NCBI GenBank assembly: GCA_036873755.1
Contig: JAVTVY010033770.1
Coordinates: 62,001-126,000, forward strand
Origin: Hanleya hanleyi
Taxonomy: Eukaryota; Mollusca; Polyplacophora; Lepidopleurida; Hanleyidae
Length of the DNA stretch: 64,000 bases
Direction of reading: 5' to 3'
The notes under the pieces are model-generated. The model had not been told where the DNA came from. It was given only the letters and a program-made list of their open reading frames with translations, and made no database searches. Numbering within the stretch: the stretch's first letter is position 1; every line of letters starts with the position of its first letter. The translations under genes and the position numbers were made by a program. This document shows positions 1-11,150 of the stretch, piece by piece.

Positions 1-555
1 AGACTTGTACATAGTAATTCAGGTCCTGTGCATGTAGCTGCATGTATATGAGTTTATATATAGCCCCAACCTGTCAGCCAGACCACCCTACAGGTGACAC
101 CAGTTATCCTCTACCATATTTAAATCTGACCTCAATGTTTGTTTATTCAGGAGCACATACTGGTCATGATGTTGCTTACAAATATGTAACTCCATGGTCT
201 ATAAATATACCTTGTACTATTTTGTAATTTTGTGGTTGGCCATCTCAAAATGCGCTGACAGGTACTTTTAGCAATTGACAAGCATGGACAGTTATACTAT
301 AGGTCACCTGCGACAGGTTGGAAATGGGTGACTTTTTCATAATGAATGCATGCAACTACTGTACATGTATATTGCAGAGAGTACAAAACAGTACTCATCT
401 ATTCCTATTCCCTGTAGATTAGACTGGTACGAATAATTGCTACCTTTCAATTTTAGAAAATTTAAATGACCTTGAATAATGCTATGGTAAGGCTTTCCAC
501 AATAATATTTTTGTTTCCAGTAACCAACTTTAGTAAATCTGGGTAGGTAGGTAGG
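1..555. other. Sequence without a recognised gene
   Basis: AT-rich sequence with scattered TACATG words. I see no splice-flanked open frame and no tandem structure apart from a short GTAG run just before the transposon at 556. It is probably intron or intergenic DNA. Confidence 0.5.
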
Positions 556-1375
556 CAGAGTTCGAATTTGGCACCTGTCCGTCAGTCCGAGACTGGTAAA
601 AAATCAAACGGACTGGTGTGAGTGACTGAACAACAAGTCCGTCGGACTGGTAACAAGAAAGATCCCAGTTCATTGTGTAAACTATTTCACTGGATATCTC
701 CGCACAATTTGTAAAGAATGAAAAACAAAATGTCTGTTTTCGGTTACCCGACCGAGTCTAAATAAATCGTGCGAGTCTAAAAAAAATTCCAGCAAATTCC
801 AACGAAATCACGGCCACGGCCACGTTTTACGACAACAACAACAACCGTAAAGCGCTGCGGTGCGAACACTGTCAGCATACCGTAAAGTGTGACTGTAATG
901 CAGCATGGCAATGCAGGTTGGCGATCTTTTCAGCAAATAAAGCTCCCAATTGCAGGTCGGGAATCGAGAGATCAGCAACATGATTACGCTTCAGTCGACC
1001 TGATAATGTTTACCAGGACAATTTTAAACATATTCTTTATCAACTTGAAAGAAATCTACTGATTTTTTGGCTTGAAATGGCGTTTGTTGAAGCAGTGTTT
1101 TTCGCGACGACACGTGCAGTCAAAGTCGCTGTCGAAGTCTAGCCGACGGGGTTTGTCGTCTGTGATTATCTTCACACGCGCTCAAGAAATGCACAATTAT
1201 TAATTTCTTATTTAGTAGCAACCATCACAGAGCACAAAATATTCAGGATGACAAATGTTCCCACATCAGCTTTTATTTAATATTAACGGACTAGTAAAAA
1301 TATATGCGGACTGGTTACATTTTTGGCTCACCAGTCCGGCGGACTGGTTCAAATTTTTCTTAAATTCGAACACTG
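556..1375. mobile_element. Non-autonomous hAT-like transposon, 5-bp TSD
   Basis: The left end CAGAGTTCGAATTT and the right end AAATTCGAACACTG are inverted repeats with one mismatch. The element is flanked by the direct repeat GTAGG on both sides, a 5-bp TSD. Subterminal blocks repeat CAGTCCG and GGACTGGT. The 820-bp interior includes a CAA tract at about 831-845 and a short open frame at 1077. Positions about 730-1100 are clearly homologous, in inverted orientation, to about 24,215-23,870 inside a different transposon with different TIRs. No intact transposase is present. The hAT-like label rests on the CAG termini and short TSD only. Confidence 0.8.
1077..1142 (+). pseudogene. Remnant of a transposon-borne first exon
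   Basis: A 21-codon open frame begins MAFVEAVF and ends at TAG. The same eight residues open a 42-codon frame in the homologous interior of the 22.77-24.43 kb transposon (minus strand, 23,762-23,890). Relative to that copy, this one lacks an internal stretch after MAFVEAVF. It is probably a relic of an exon of the ancestral autonomous element. Function is unknown. Confidence 0.4.
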
Positions 1376-1625
1376 GTAGGCAGGAATTTTATTTATTTAT
1401 TTAATTATTTTTTTTATTATTTCTTTTATTTTTAGTGGATTTTGGCCCTTTAGTGCAGTATTTCATGGAGTACTGCTGAAAAACTGGAAACAGAAATATT
1501 CTTGTGGATGGCCTAATACCTAAAATATTTCAATCACAGGAAGTGAAATTTCCCACCATGAAATATGGGGCTGATCAAATTTATTAGAACATGATGTTGA
1601 CCAGATGGTTCAAAATCATGCATTT

Positions 1626-1739
1626 GATATTGTCATCATAACATAACCAGTAATAGTTTTGTATTGTCATCATAACACACATGTACTTGAGACCAGTAAC
1701 AGTTTGGTGCTAGGTACTATCATCATAACATACATGTAC
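1626..1739. repeat. Left fragment of the 54-59 bp tandem array
   Basis: About two units carry the phrases CTTGAGACCAGTAACAGTTTG, GTGCTAGGTACT and CATCATAACATACATGTAC. They are the same as the large array that resumes at 4,876. The two parts were contiguous before the transposon at 1,740-4,875 inserted. Confidence 0.85.
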
Positions 1740-2268
1740 CAGGCCTTGTGATTTGAGGCGCGCGATCGCGCACGCACACCATAACGCGCCTGAAGAGGCA
1801 CTGAGGTGCGTTTTGAACGCGCGCCTTATACTTTATGATCCCCTTCAAAATTTTGCTATGTCAAATTTTGACACGAATCCGCGAATTCATTCCCGTGAAG
1901 ATTCGCCTGACAGGGCATTCGGGCGAATCTAAACGGATTCACGTAGATTTGAACATAAAATTAAACATTACCGGTTGAAAACTTACGATTGAGCCCCGTC
2001 CGCCGATCGTCAACACACGCTGTCGAAAACTGGGCTCTATCATCTATCTATTGCCATGTGCCAGTCCGAGTCTATATGTAAGGTGATCTGTCGAGCGTTT
2101 TCATTGGCTCGTTCACAGCAGCCTGCCAATCGCTATCATTGAAACAAGTGTCAAGGGCCAACTTGATTGAAAACGAAATGGTGAAATGGCAACTGACACA
2201 GGGCCTAAAAACGTGGAAACAAATTAGAAAAACAGCCCTGTGTCAGTGGGAAAGGAGCCTGAGGGATA

Positions 2269-2277
2269 ACTTTGCAT

Positions 2278-2312
<35 letters not shown>

Positions 2313-2717
2313 TTTTTTATTTGACACAGAGAAGTATTTTACAGTACATCATGACATTGTATACATACATGTATATAGATTGTCACAGGTATTCAGATCT
2401 AGGTATGCCAAAGTTTCCAGTACAAAAACTAAGTTTCATATATATTCTTAGTTATCATGGACAATGTTAACACAGCCATACACTGTTTACCAGGTCGATA
2501 TATGGGGTCCATCTTTCTAAGTTCTTATTGTTACAATTCATTCTATCAAGTAGCATCTCTGCCTCATAGTACATTGATATAGAACGTTTAAATGCTACAC
2601 AGACTGGAGCTTCCCGTCTCATTTTCATTCTGTAAATAAAATGTTTAGCAAGTATTATAATGAAATTTAACAGGCTTTTCTTATTCTCTGTATATCCAAA
2701 GACTTTGCATTCCTTTT
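2269..2717 (-). mobile_element. 5'-truncated LINE with poly(A) tail and TSD
   Basis: A 27-base T run at 2,281-2,307 is the poly(A) tail of a minus-strand retroposon, and an AATAAA-like signal lies just inside it. The 16-bp direct repeat ACTTTGCATTCCTTTT occurs at 2,269-2,284 and again at 2,702-2,717, the expected LINE target-site duplication. On the minus strand, a frame open from the truncation point encodes 77 residues typical of the C-terminus after a LINE reverse transcriptase. The insertion lies within the CAGGCC transposon, so it is younger than that element. The LINE clade is not assigned. Confidence 0.8.
2467..2700 (-). pseudogene. C-terminal fragment of a LINE ORF2-type protein
   Basis: Seventy-seven codons are open from the 5' truncation point to a TAA, followed by about 160 bases of 3' UTR and the poly(A) tail. 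The fragment contains LLNFIIILAKHFIYRMK followed by a Tyr/Glu-rich helix and a closing WTPYIDLVNS segment. An 'ILAKxFIY' helix after the thumb is common in the C-terminal tails of LINE reverse transcriptases. The fragment lacks the reverse transcriptase catalytic region and the endonuclease, so it is inactive. The frame is intact, suggesting a fairly recent insertion. Confidence 0.65.
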
Positions 2718-2977
2718 AACAATGCGGCCAATAAGGTGGTACTGGCCTTTTGCAAAGTGTGACAGAAACACAGCGATCAACTAAACAAAGTGTATAGATA
2801 GAGGCAAATAGTAGCCGACGTCAGTTACGGCAAAAACGAAACTAGTTACCTGCTGAAGCCAAACTTGGTTAGACACGTACTGTAACAGCGATGGACTTCG
2901 CGAGTGTTCGGAAATTGAAACTGATTCAGACATTCCAGATTTCTGAAGGCAAGTGAATGGATTGAATGATTGGAATG

Positions 2978-4434
2978 CAGACCCCTACCTTGTAAAAAAA
3001 GGGGGCAGGGTGCCAGTCTGTGGAAAAGGGGCACTTTTTGTGCGAACGAGGAATAAAAGGGCATACGTGTCGGGGGGCACTACGAGTCGCGGCGGCAGTA
3101 TCGGTATCTCCTAATGTCACCATTCATTTCTGTCGACCTCATGCATTAGAAGAATGGATAGAAAGGAGAATACACAGGAATCTGCTTAAAATTAGATCTG
3201 CAGTAAGCACTCCCTAGTTTACTTGTCGGTCATGTAAATCTGACGATTATATGCTGATTAGTTGAAAACACATATTACAGTATATTATATATTTACACAG
3301 TGACACGGTAAGCAACGATGTCCTGAATCACAAACAAACTCAAACAGTGAAAATATAATTAAAAATTAAGGTTTGGTTTTTCTTCGGCACTCCATCATGG
3401 TTTTTCATTTTGATGTGTATGGGACATTAGTGTTTTTGAATTGCCCCCAAATAAACAAGATTGTTTCTGATCAATGACATTATTTGAGTACCGTGAGTGT
3501 GATGATAGCTGTTAATTTGTTATGAGCGTGGGCTTTGTCTCACAGAAATAAGCGATGAATTTTCAGCTTCGTGTGATAGGTAGCTATGATCTATTTCTTG
3601 CAAGCTATTCATAATTTTCACTGGAATTTGCATGAAAATTTGTTGTTGTTGTTGCTGCTGCTAAATAGGCTTTATACTATTCGGATGAAATGGGCTACGT
3701 AATATCGCCATCTCTCAATAAGGCTTCAAATCAATTCGAAATTTCTGAAATAATGCGGCAGTTAATATTGGTCCCATAAAATTAGACTGAGTCGACGTCT
3801 CCACATGGCGGCGATCACCAGCGATTCATCGACTGAAGGTTGGAAACCGGGACAGTTTACCAACGAATAAACAGGGTCAACATGAGGCAAACAACAGCCA
3901 AATTACTTAACAAGTATTGAAACTTCGAACTTATCATTAAAAGAGCTTAGTACCGCTAATTAATCTTGGTATTTAATCTACAAGTCCGCTCAAACTTCGG
4001 TGATGATCAGTGTGAAAAAGCGGGGGGTTTTCCCGCGACGTTCAGCTTTCAATCTGGAGATAACGTAACGAGGTGTTTGACTGGCCAAGAGTACCGCCTT
4101 ATCAGGACTCTGCCAATCACAATGCCAGTACTTGAATATGTTGCTTCAACCAAATATGGCCGACTGTCAGTGTTTCCATACACAACTACGGGCCTTCGAT
4201 AAGACAGATTAATCCTTCTTAGAGTTGGGGCGGATCAACGATGTGAAGGAATGGAATTCGGAAATAAACAACCTGTATTCATGAAGTATAGTTGCAGAGC
4301 ATGGCTTTAAGGAAGAGACGGGGCGCGGTCTAAATGAGGCAGGGCGCATTTTCGGGCATCTCAGAAGGGGCGGGGCGCGCTCTGAGGGGGGGCGGGGCGG
4401 AGCGCCCCTCTGGTTTACTCAAGGGAGGGGTCTG
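2978..4434. mobile_element. CAGACCCCT-type transposon, copy 1, 5-bp TSD
   Basis: It begins CAGACCCCTACCTTG and ends CAAGGGAGGGGTCTG in inverted form. GAATG occurs immediately outside both ends, a 5-bp TSD. The right subterminal region is an extremely GC-rich run (GGGGCGGGGC words) and the interior has a GTT/GCT tract at about 3,639-3,662. It is nested inside the CAGGCC element. A second copy in inverted orientation lies at 42,424-44,117 with its own 5-bp TSD. No intact transposase is seen; a 78-codon frame at 3,966-4,202 resembles nothing I know. Confidence 0.88.
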
Positions 4435-4875
4435 GAATGATGAATATGACGATGTAAAAATTGCCATGTGCCAGTCGTAGTCAGTTTTTTTTACAATTTG
4501 TGGGTTTTCAGAGTTTTATTTCTGTTTTGCCAATCTTGTTTTCAGCTTTTGGCTCATTAACTGATTGTGTTAATTTTAAATACAAAAAAAAAAAAAAAAA
4601 TTTAAAACAGTGTTTCTTGATTTTATTATCACCTCAATATCTTTCATAGCTAAACCAGTAAATATTAGTTCCCCCTGGATATCCTGAAACATTGCTGCGA
4701 GATGGATTCTCGGCCAGGACACATTTATTTCAATTCACACCTTAATGTTTCAAACACCGTATCACACGCCTTAAAAAAAATTAGGTGTGCATTTTAGGTG
4801 TGCTAACCACACCTCTCGCATGATTTTAGGTGTGCTTTAATCACTCACCAGGGCCCGTACAAATCACAAGGCCTG

Positions 4876-6929
4876 ATGTACTTGAGACCAGTAACAGTTT
4901 GGTGCTAGGTACTGTCATCATAACATACATGTACTTGAGACCAGTAACAGTTTGGTGCTAGGTATTGTTGTCGTAACATTCGTGTACAATGTACTTAAAA
5001 CCAGTAACAATTTGGTGCTAGGTATTGTCATCATAACATGTGTGTACATGTACTTGAGACCAGTAACAGTTTGGTGCTAGGTATTGTCATCATAACATGT
5101 GTGTACATGTACTTGAGACCAGTAACAGTTTGGTGCTAGGTATTATCATCATAACATACATGTACATGTACTTGAGACCAGTAACAGTTTGGTGCTAGGT
5201 ATTATCATCATAACATACATGTACATGTACTTGAGACCAGTAACAGTTTGGTGCTAGGTATTGTCGTCATAACATGTGTGTACATGTACTTGAGACCAGT
5301 AACAATTTGGTGCTAGGTATTATCATCATAACATGCATGTACATGTACTTGAGACCAGTAACAGTTTGGTGCTAGGTATTGTTGTCGTAACATTCGTGTA
5401 CAATGTACTTAAAACCAGTAACAATTTGGTGCTGGGTATTGTCATCATAACATGTGTGTACATGTACTTGAGACCAGTAACAGTTTGGTGCTAGGTATTA
5501 TCATCATAACATACATGTACATGTACTTGAGACCAGTAACAGTTTGGTGCTAGGTATTGTCATCATAACATGTGTGTACATGTACTTGAGACCAGTAACA
5601 ATTTGGTGCTAGGTATTATCATCATAACATGCATGTACATGTACTTGAGACCAGTAACAGTTTGGTGCTAGGTATTGTTGTCGTAACATTCGTGTACAAT
5701 GTACTTAAAACCAGTAACAATTTGGTGCTGGGTATTGTCATCATAACATGTGTGTACATGTACTTGAGACCAGTAACAGTTTGATGCTAGGTATTATCAT
5801 CATAACATGCATGTACATGTACTTGAGACCAGTAACAGTTTGGTGCTAGGTATTGTCGTCATAACATTCGTGTACAATGTACTTAAAACCAGTAACAATT
5901 TGGTGCTGGGTATTGTCATCATAACATGTGTGTACATGTACTTGAGACCAGTAACAATTTGGTGCTAGGTATTATCATCATAACATGCATGTACATGTAC
6001 TTGAGACCAGTAACAATTTGGTGCTAGGTACTGTGCATCATAACATGTGTGTACATGTACTTGAGACCAGTAACTAGGTACTGTCATCATAACATGCATG
6101 TGAGACCAGTAACAGTTTCGTGCTAGGTATTATCATCATAACATACATGTACATGTACTTGAGACCAGTAACAGTTTGGTGCTAGGTACTGTCATCATAA
6201 CATGCATGTACTTGAGACCAGTAACAATTTGGTGCTAGGTATTGTCGTCATAACATGCATGTACTTGAGACCAGTAACAGTTTGGTGCTAGGTATTGTCG
6301 TCATAACATACATGTACTTGAGACCAGTAACAGTTTGGTGCTAGGTATTGTCATCATAACATGCATGTACTTGAGACCAGTAACAGTTTGGTGCTATGTC
6401 ATCATAACATGCATGTACTTGAGACCAGTAACAGTTTGGTGCTAGGTATTGTCGTCATAACATACATGTACTTGAGACCAGTAACAGTTTGGTGCTAGGT
6501 ACTGTCATCATAACATGCATGTACTTGAGACCAGTAACAATTTGGTGCTAGGTACTGTCATCATAACATACATGTACTTGAGACCAGTAACAGTTTGGTG
6601 CTAGGTATTGTCATCATAACATGCATGTACTTGAGACCAGTAACAGTTTCGTGCTAGGTACTGTCATCATAACATGCATGTACTATGTACTTGAGACCAG
6701 TAACAATTTGGTGCTAGGTATTATCATCATAACATACATGTACTTGAGACCAGTAACAGTTTGGTGCTAGGTACTGTCATCATAACATACATGTACTTGA
6801 GACCAGTAACAGTTTGGTGCTAGGTACTGTCATCATAACATACATGTACTTGAGACCAGTAACAGTTTGGTGCTAGGTACTGTCATCATAACATACATGT
6901 ACTTGAGACCAGTAACAATTTGGTGCTAG
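4876..6929. repeat. Main 54-59 bp tandem array
   Basis: About 35 units contain ACTTGAGACCAGTAACA, TTTGGTGCTAGGTA and CATCATAACATG. Unit length is about 59 bp in the left half, where TACATGTACATGTAC joins units, and about 54 bp in the right half, where one TACATGTAC is lost. A variant unit with ACTTAAAACCAGTAACAATTTG and ATTCGTGTACAATG recurs near 4,985, 5,400, 5,693 and 5,875, a sign of higher-order duplication. No coding frame persists through it. Confidence 0.95.
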
Positions 6930-7683
6930 ATGATCACATGACTAAACCTTTTTATGACTGGCTCTTGTGGATGAAATGCATGACACCCATTTCACAACCT
7001 CACAAATACATGTACTAGGTGCTGATTGCAGACCAAATTTCATACTGTTGGACCAAATTTCATGTGATTGGGCTCCTATATTAAGGGGAAAGACAAAATA
7101 GAAATCTGAATTCACTGGTAATCTTTGCCTTGAATTTATTCTACATTTAATGATAATGTTTGATTTTTTAAAATGTAGATTCCTAATTTCCTCCGAGTTT
7201 TTCAGACCTTCTTCAGTGTAACCTCACTATAATGTTCTTATTAGGGAACCAAATTTTAACCACATGCCTGTAAATAATCCTTAACTTGCATGGCATGTCG
7301 GGACACCAGCGCCATGAATAGACGGACAATGTTGGATCAAGTCCTATCTCTAACACAGTCACTGTAGTGTATGTGTGTGGGACTACATCATGAATACTCA
7401 TGACCATATCTCCTGTTTACCATTATACAATTCCTTTCAGTATAGCAGTGTTTAAACACCATTAATGCATCCCCTTGTTTTCGTCCGACAACCGACCTGA
7501 GTGAAATACATGTACAGTCCATTTCCATGTTTGATTAAGGTCAACATTTTTTAAAGCCACTGTTGCCATGGGAACCAATCAATGGTGAAATATCACGGGA
7601 TGGTCCCGATACAGGTGAAGGTTTATTTACTGCATTACAGAATTATATATGTGTATACGGACCACCCTAAAGCTTTCACTTAA
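6930..7683. other. Sequence without a recognised gene
   Basis: Non-repetitive AT-rich DNA between the 54-59 bp array and the TTAA element. I see no splice-supported exon or tandem unit. Confidence 0.4.
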
Positions 7684-8120
7684 GGATGTCCGCTGATGGT
7701 TTTTGGCTTTGGCAGCCATTTTGCCTGCTTTTCCTATTGAATTATCTCCCTTTCCTAGGTTAAGAGATAGGGATTTCCTTTAAAAGCCTTCTAGCCGAGA
7801 ATTTTGCACACCAACATCCATCCAATTTGACAAATGTTGATAGACAATGTGATTATCTGCAAACAGTTAGAATATAAGAAAAAGTTAAATACTATTTATA
7901 TTAAATTTTCATGAATATGCTTCAAAACTAGGGCTATTCCCTATGATTTCTGGGTTATCAAATTGAGCATGGGTCAGTCCACTCGACGTTGCCTACAGCT
8001 AAAAAATGCACACCAACCTATATTTTTTTCTTCGTTTTTCCTGATATTACACAATTATGAATGCAACAACACATTTTATTCAAAAAGTTAATTACTTTGA
8101 TTTACCACCAGCGGACATCC
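7684..8120. mobile_element. TTAA-flanked MITE (GGATGTCCGCTG termini)
   Basis: Ends GGATGTCCGCTGATGG and CCACCAGCGGACATCC are inverted repeats, and each is flanked by TTAA. TTAA target sites are used by piggyBac and Kolobok elements, and the 5' GG start fits the purine-purine start described for Kolobok. The 437-bp AT-rich interior has no reading frame. It is non-autonomous. Confidence 0.75.
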
Positions 8121-8149
8121 TTAAGTGTGATATCAAATGAAATTTTGTT

Positions 8150-8262
8150 CACTCCTGGTGTGGTTCCCGGGTGCGAAAAGGAATAGGACCCAACGTCGTG
8201 ATATGACTGAAATATAGCTGGAAGCGACGTTAAATCATATTCACTCACTCACTCGTTCACTC
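8150..8262 (+). mobile_element. SINE-like 3' fragment
   Basis: The segment contains TGGTTCCCGGGTGCGAAAAGG, then CGTCGTGATATGACTGAAATATAG, then GCGACGTTAAATCATATTC and an (ACTC)n tail. Related 3' ends occur at about 25,985, 49,725 and 56,225. The tail is of a type I associate with molluscan SINEs such as the V-SINE RUDI, from memory. It appears 5'-truncated. Confidence 0.55.
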
Positions 8263-8675
8263 CTGGATACCCAATTCTCGGGACTCAGGTCTATCATGCC
8301 TAACCGAGTCTGGGAAATTATACATGTACAGGAAGTTCAATTATTTACTTTTCTTGTAATTAGATGGTTCCCACCAGATGGGCACGATATCACTATTTAG
8401 TCTGTGCTATGCTTCTGTTGTGTGCCTAAAAATCCCTAAATCCATAATCTATCTGGTTTCTCCGAACTATAGACATTTGGTGATTGAAATGGGTTCATGT
8501 TTACACAATATATCAGCAACAAATTTGAGTTAGATCTGATTCATTGGAACGTTCTGATGCACTTGTCATAAGCCTCAGTTTTACCAGCCTTTTAGTGATA
8601 AGCGTGGGCGACTGTTTATATCACGTAACAAACTCTGATGACCAATGAAAATTGATGTGATGGATCACTGAAGTT
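8263..8675. other. Sequence without a recognised gene
   Basis: Unique AT-rich DNA between the SINE fragment and the next tandem array. Nothing recognisable. Confidence 0.4.
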
Positions 8676-8748
8676 CATATATGGATGTGATGGGATGAAC
8701 CTGTATAGATAATGTGACAGAGGTGTGATACTGATAGATCATTATAGA
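8676..8748. repeat. Left fragment of the 66/105-bp tandem array
   Basis: A partial unit (GATGGGATGAACCTGTATAGAT, then CAGAGGTGTGATACTGATAG) is separated from the main array by the MITE at 8,749-9,146. Confidence 0.85.
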
Positions 8749-9146
8749 CAGGGCTTGACGCGAAGAGCGAATAAGTTCCTCCGCGATTGGCCGATAGGCC
8801 CCAGCGAGACCAACGTTGGCCGATGGGCAAATGTCTAACGGTCGAGTCGGGAGAAAAACCATGTGTGGGAGCATCACGGCAAATACACTATACAGGAATG
8901 GATGCACTCGTGCTAAGAAAAAAAATGAACAAAATATACGTAAAAGTCTCGCATCACCGTAAATTTGACAAGTTCTGCTATACTGTAAAAACTTGATTGT
9001 CTTCAATAATTGCGACAGATGCACAGCTGGCGAATTTATTCAGCCAAAACGACCTGTTCAGTCGGGCATGTGCGCTTAGAAACTACCTGCCCCAGTGCTA
9101 CATTCACCTGTCTCGGGCAGTCGGCAGTCTTTAATGTCGAGCCCTG
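8749..9146. mobile_element. CAGGGCTTGACG-type MITE inserted in the array, 5-bp TSD
   Basis: Ends CAGGGCTTGACG and TGTCGAGCCCTG are imperfect inverted repeats. ATAGA is duplicated at the junctions. Intact array units read GATCATTATAGATCATG at this point, exactly the sequence restored by removing the element and one ATAGA. The 398-bp interior contains a small GGCCGAT inverted repeat and no coding frame. Confidence 0.88.
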
Positions 9147-10940
9147 ATAGATCATGTAATAGTGATGTGATAGATCACTATAGATCATGGACATGGATGT
9201 GATTGGATGAACCTGTATAGATCACGTGACAGAGGTGTGATACTGATAGATCATTATAGATCATGTGATGGGATGAACCTGTATAGGTCATGTGACAGAG
9301 GTGTGATACTGATAGATCATTATAGATCATGTGATAGTGGTGTGATAGATCACTATAGATAATATGGATGTGATGGGATGAACCTGTATAGGTCATGTGA
9401 CAGAGGTGTGATACTGATAGATCATTATAGATCATGTGATAGTGGTGTGATAGATCACTATAGATAATAAGGATGTGATGGGATGAACCTGTATAGGTCA
9501 TGTGACAGAGGTGTGATACTGATAGATCATTATAGATCATGTGATGGGATGAACCTGTATAGGTCATGTGACAGAGGTGTGATACTGATAGATCATTATA
9601 GATCATGTGATAGATCACACTATAGATAATATGGATGTGATGGGATGAACCTGTATAGGTCATGTGACAGAGGTGTGATACTGATAGATCATTATAGATC
9701 ATGTGATGGGATGAACCTGTATAGGTCATGTGACAGAGGTGTGATACTGATAGATCATTATAGATCATGTGATAGTGGTGTGATAGATCACTATAGATAA
9801 TATGGATGTGATGGGATGAACCTGTATAGGTCATGTGACAGAGGTGTGATACTGATAGATCATTATAGATCATGTGATAGTGGTGTGATAGATCACTATA
9901 GATAATAAGGATGTGATGGGATGAACCTGTATAGGTCATGTGACAGAGGTGTGATACTGATAGATCATTATAGATCATGTGATGGGATGAACCTGTATAG
10001 GTCATGTGACAGAGGTGTGATACTGATAGATCATTATAGATCATGTGATAGATCACTATAGATAATATGGATGTGATGGGATGAACCTGTATAGGTCATG
10101 TGACAGAGGTGTGATACTGATAGATCATTATAGATCATGTGATGGGATGAACCTGTATAGGTCATGTGACAGAGGTGTGATACTGATAGATCATTATAGA
10201 TCATGTGATAGTGGTGTGATAGATCACTATAGATAATATGGATGTGATGGGATGAACCTGTATAGGTCATGTGACAGAGGTGTGATACTGATAGATCATT
10301 ATAGATCATGTGATAGTGGTGTGATAGATCACTATAGATAATAAGGATGTGATGGGATGAACCTGTATAGGTCATGTGACAGAGGTGTGATACTGATAGA
10401 TCATTATAGATCATGTGATGGGATGAACCTGTATAGGTCATGTGACAGAGGTGTGATACTGATAGATCATTATAGATCATGTGATAGTGGTGTGATAGAT
10501 CACTATAGATAATATGGATGTGATGGGATGAACCTGTATAGGTCATGTGACAGAGGTGTGATACTGATAGATCATTATAGATCATGTGATGGGATGAACC
10601 TGTATAGGTCATGTGACAGAGGTGTGATACTGATAGATCATGTGATGGGATGAACCTGTATAGGTCATGTGACAGAGGTGTGATACTGATAGATCATTAT
10701 AGATCATGTGATAGTGGTGTGATAGATCACTATAGATAATATGGATGTGATGGGATGAACCTGTATAGATCACGTGACAGAGGTGTGATACTGATAGATC
10801 ATTATAGATCATGTGATAGTGGTGTGATAGATCACTATAGATAATATGGATGTGATGGGATGAACCTGTATAGATCACGTGACAGAGGTGTGATACTGAT
10901 AGATCATTATAGATCATGTGATAGTGATGGGATGAACCAT
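9147..10940. repeat. 66/105-bp tandem array with long minus-strand open frames
   Basis: Two spacings alternate: a 66-bp unit (GATGGGATGAACCTGTATAG, CATGTGACAGAGGTGTGATA, CTGATAGATCATTATAGATC) and a 105-bp unit that adds 39 bp (GATAGTGGTGTGATAGATCA, CTATAGATAATATGGATGT). Starts of GGATGAACC at 9,271, 9,376, 9,481 and 9,547 show this. Both lengths are multiples of three, so the minus strand is open for 292, 192 and 102 codons in succession, encoding a monotonous His/Tyr/Ser-rich repeat (HLCHMTYTGSSHHMIYNDLS). No promoter, signal peptide or splice context supports expression, so I treat it as a satellite. Confidence 0.93.
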
Positions 10941-11045
10941 TCTAGTCTATAGAGTACATGTAAGATAGTAGTAGTAGCCATCCCCTGGCCCCCAAATTTT
11001 GGGGTGAGTAGGTGGCTTATCATTTTCATGTGTCAAGCTGTATAG

Positions 11046-11150
11046 ATCCTGTTGTTCCATTATAGTGATGGAACTGACATGGATCATGTTGCCATGATGT
11101 GATAAAGACTGATATAGATCATGTTGCCATGATGTGATAGAACAGATATA
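11046..11150. repeat. Left fragment of the 34-bp tandem array
   Basis: Degenerate units with GATCATGTTGCCATGATGTG stop at the TA target of the 11,151-13,135 element and resume on its far side. Confidence 0.8.

Larger units (their letters stand above)
1740..4875. mobile_element. CAGGCC-type hAT-like transposon, 6-bp TSD, carrying nested insertions
   Basis: The left end CAGGCCTTGTGATTT and the right end AAATCACAAGGCCTG are perfect inverted repeats. The flanking ATGTAC is duplicated on both sides, a 6-bp TSD, and neighbouring array units show the uninterrupted target TACATGTACTTGAG. The left subterminal region is GC-rich and palindromic (GCGCGATCGCGC). The right one repeats TTAGGTGTGC. Inside lie a LINE insertion (2,269-2,717) and a complete second transposon (2,978-4,434); without them the element is about 1.2 kb. 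No transposase frame is visible. Confidence 0.85.
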
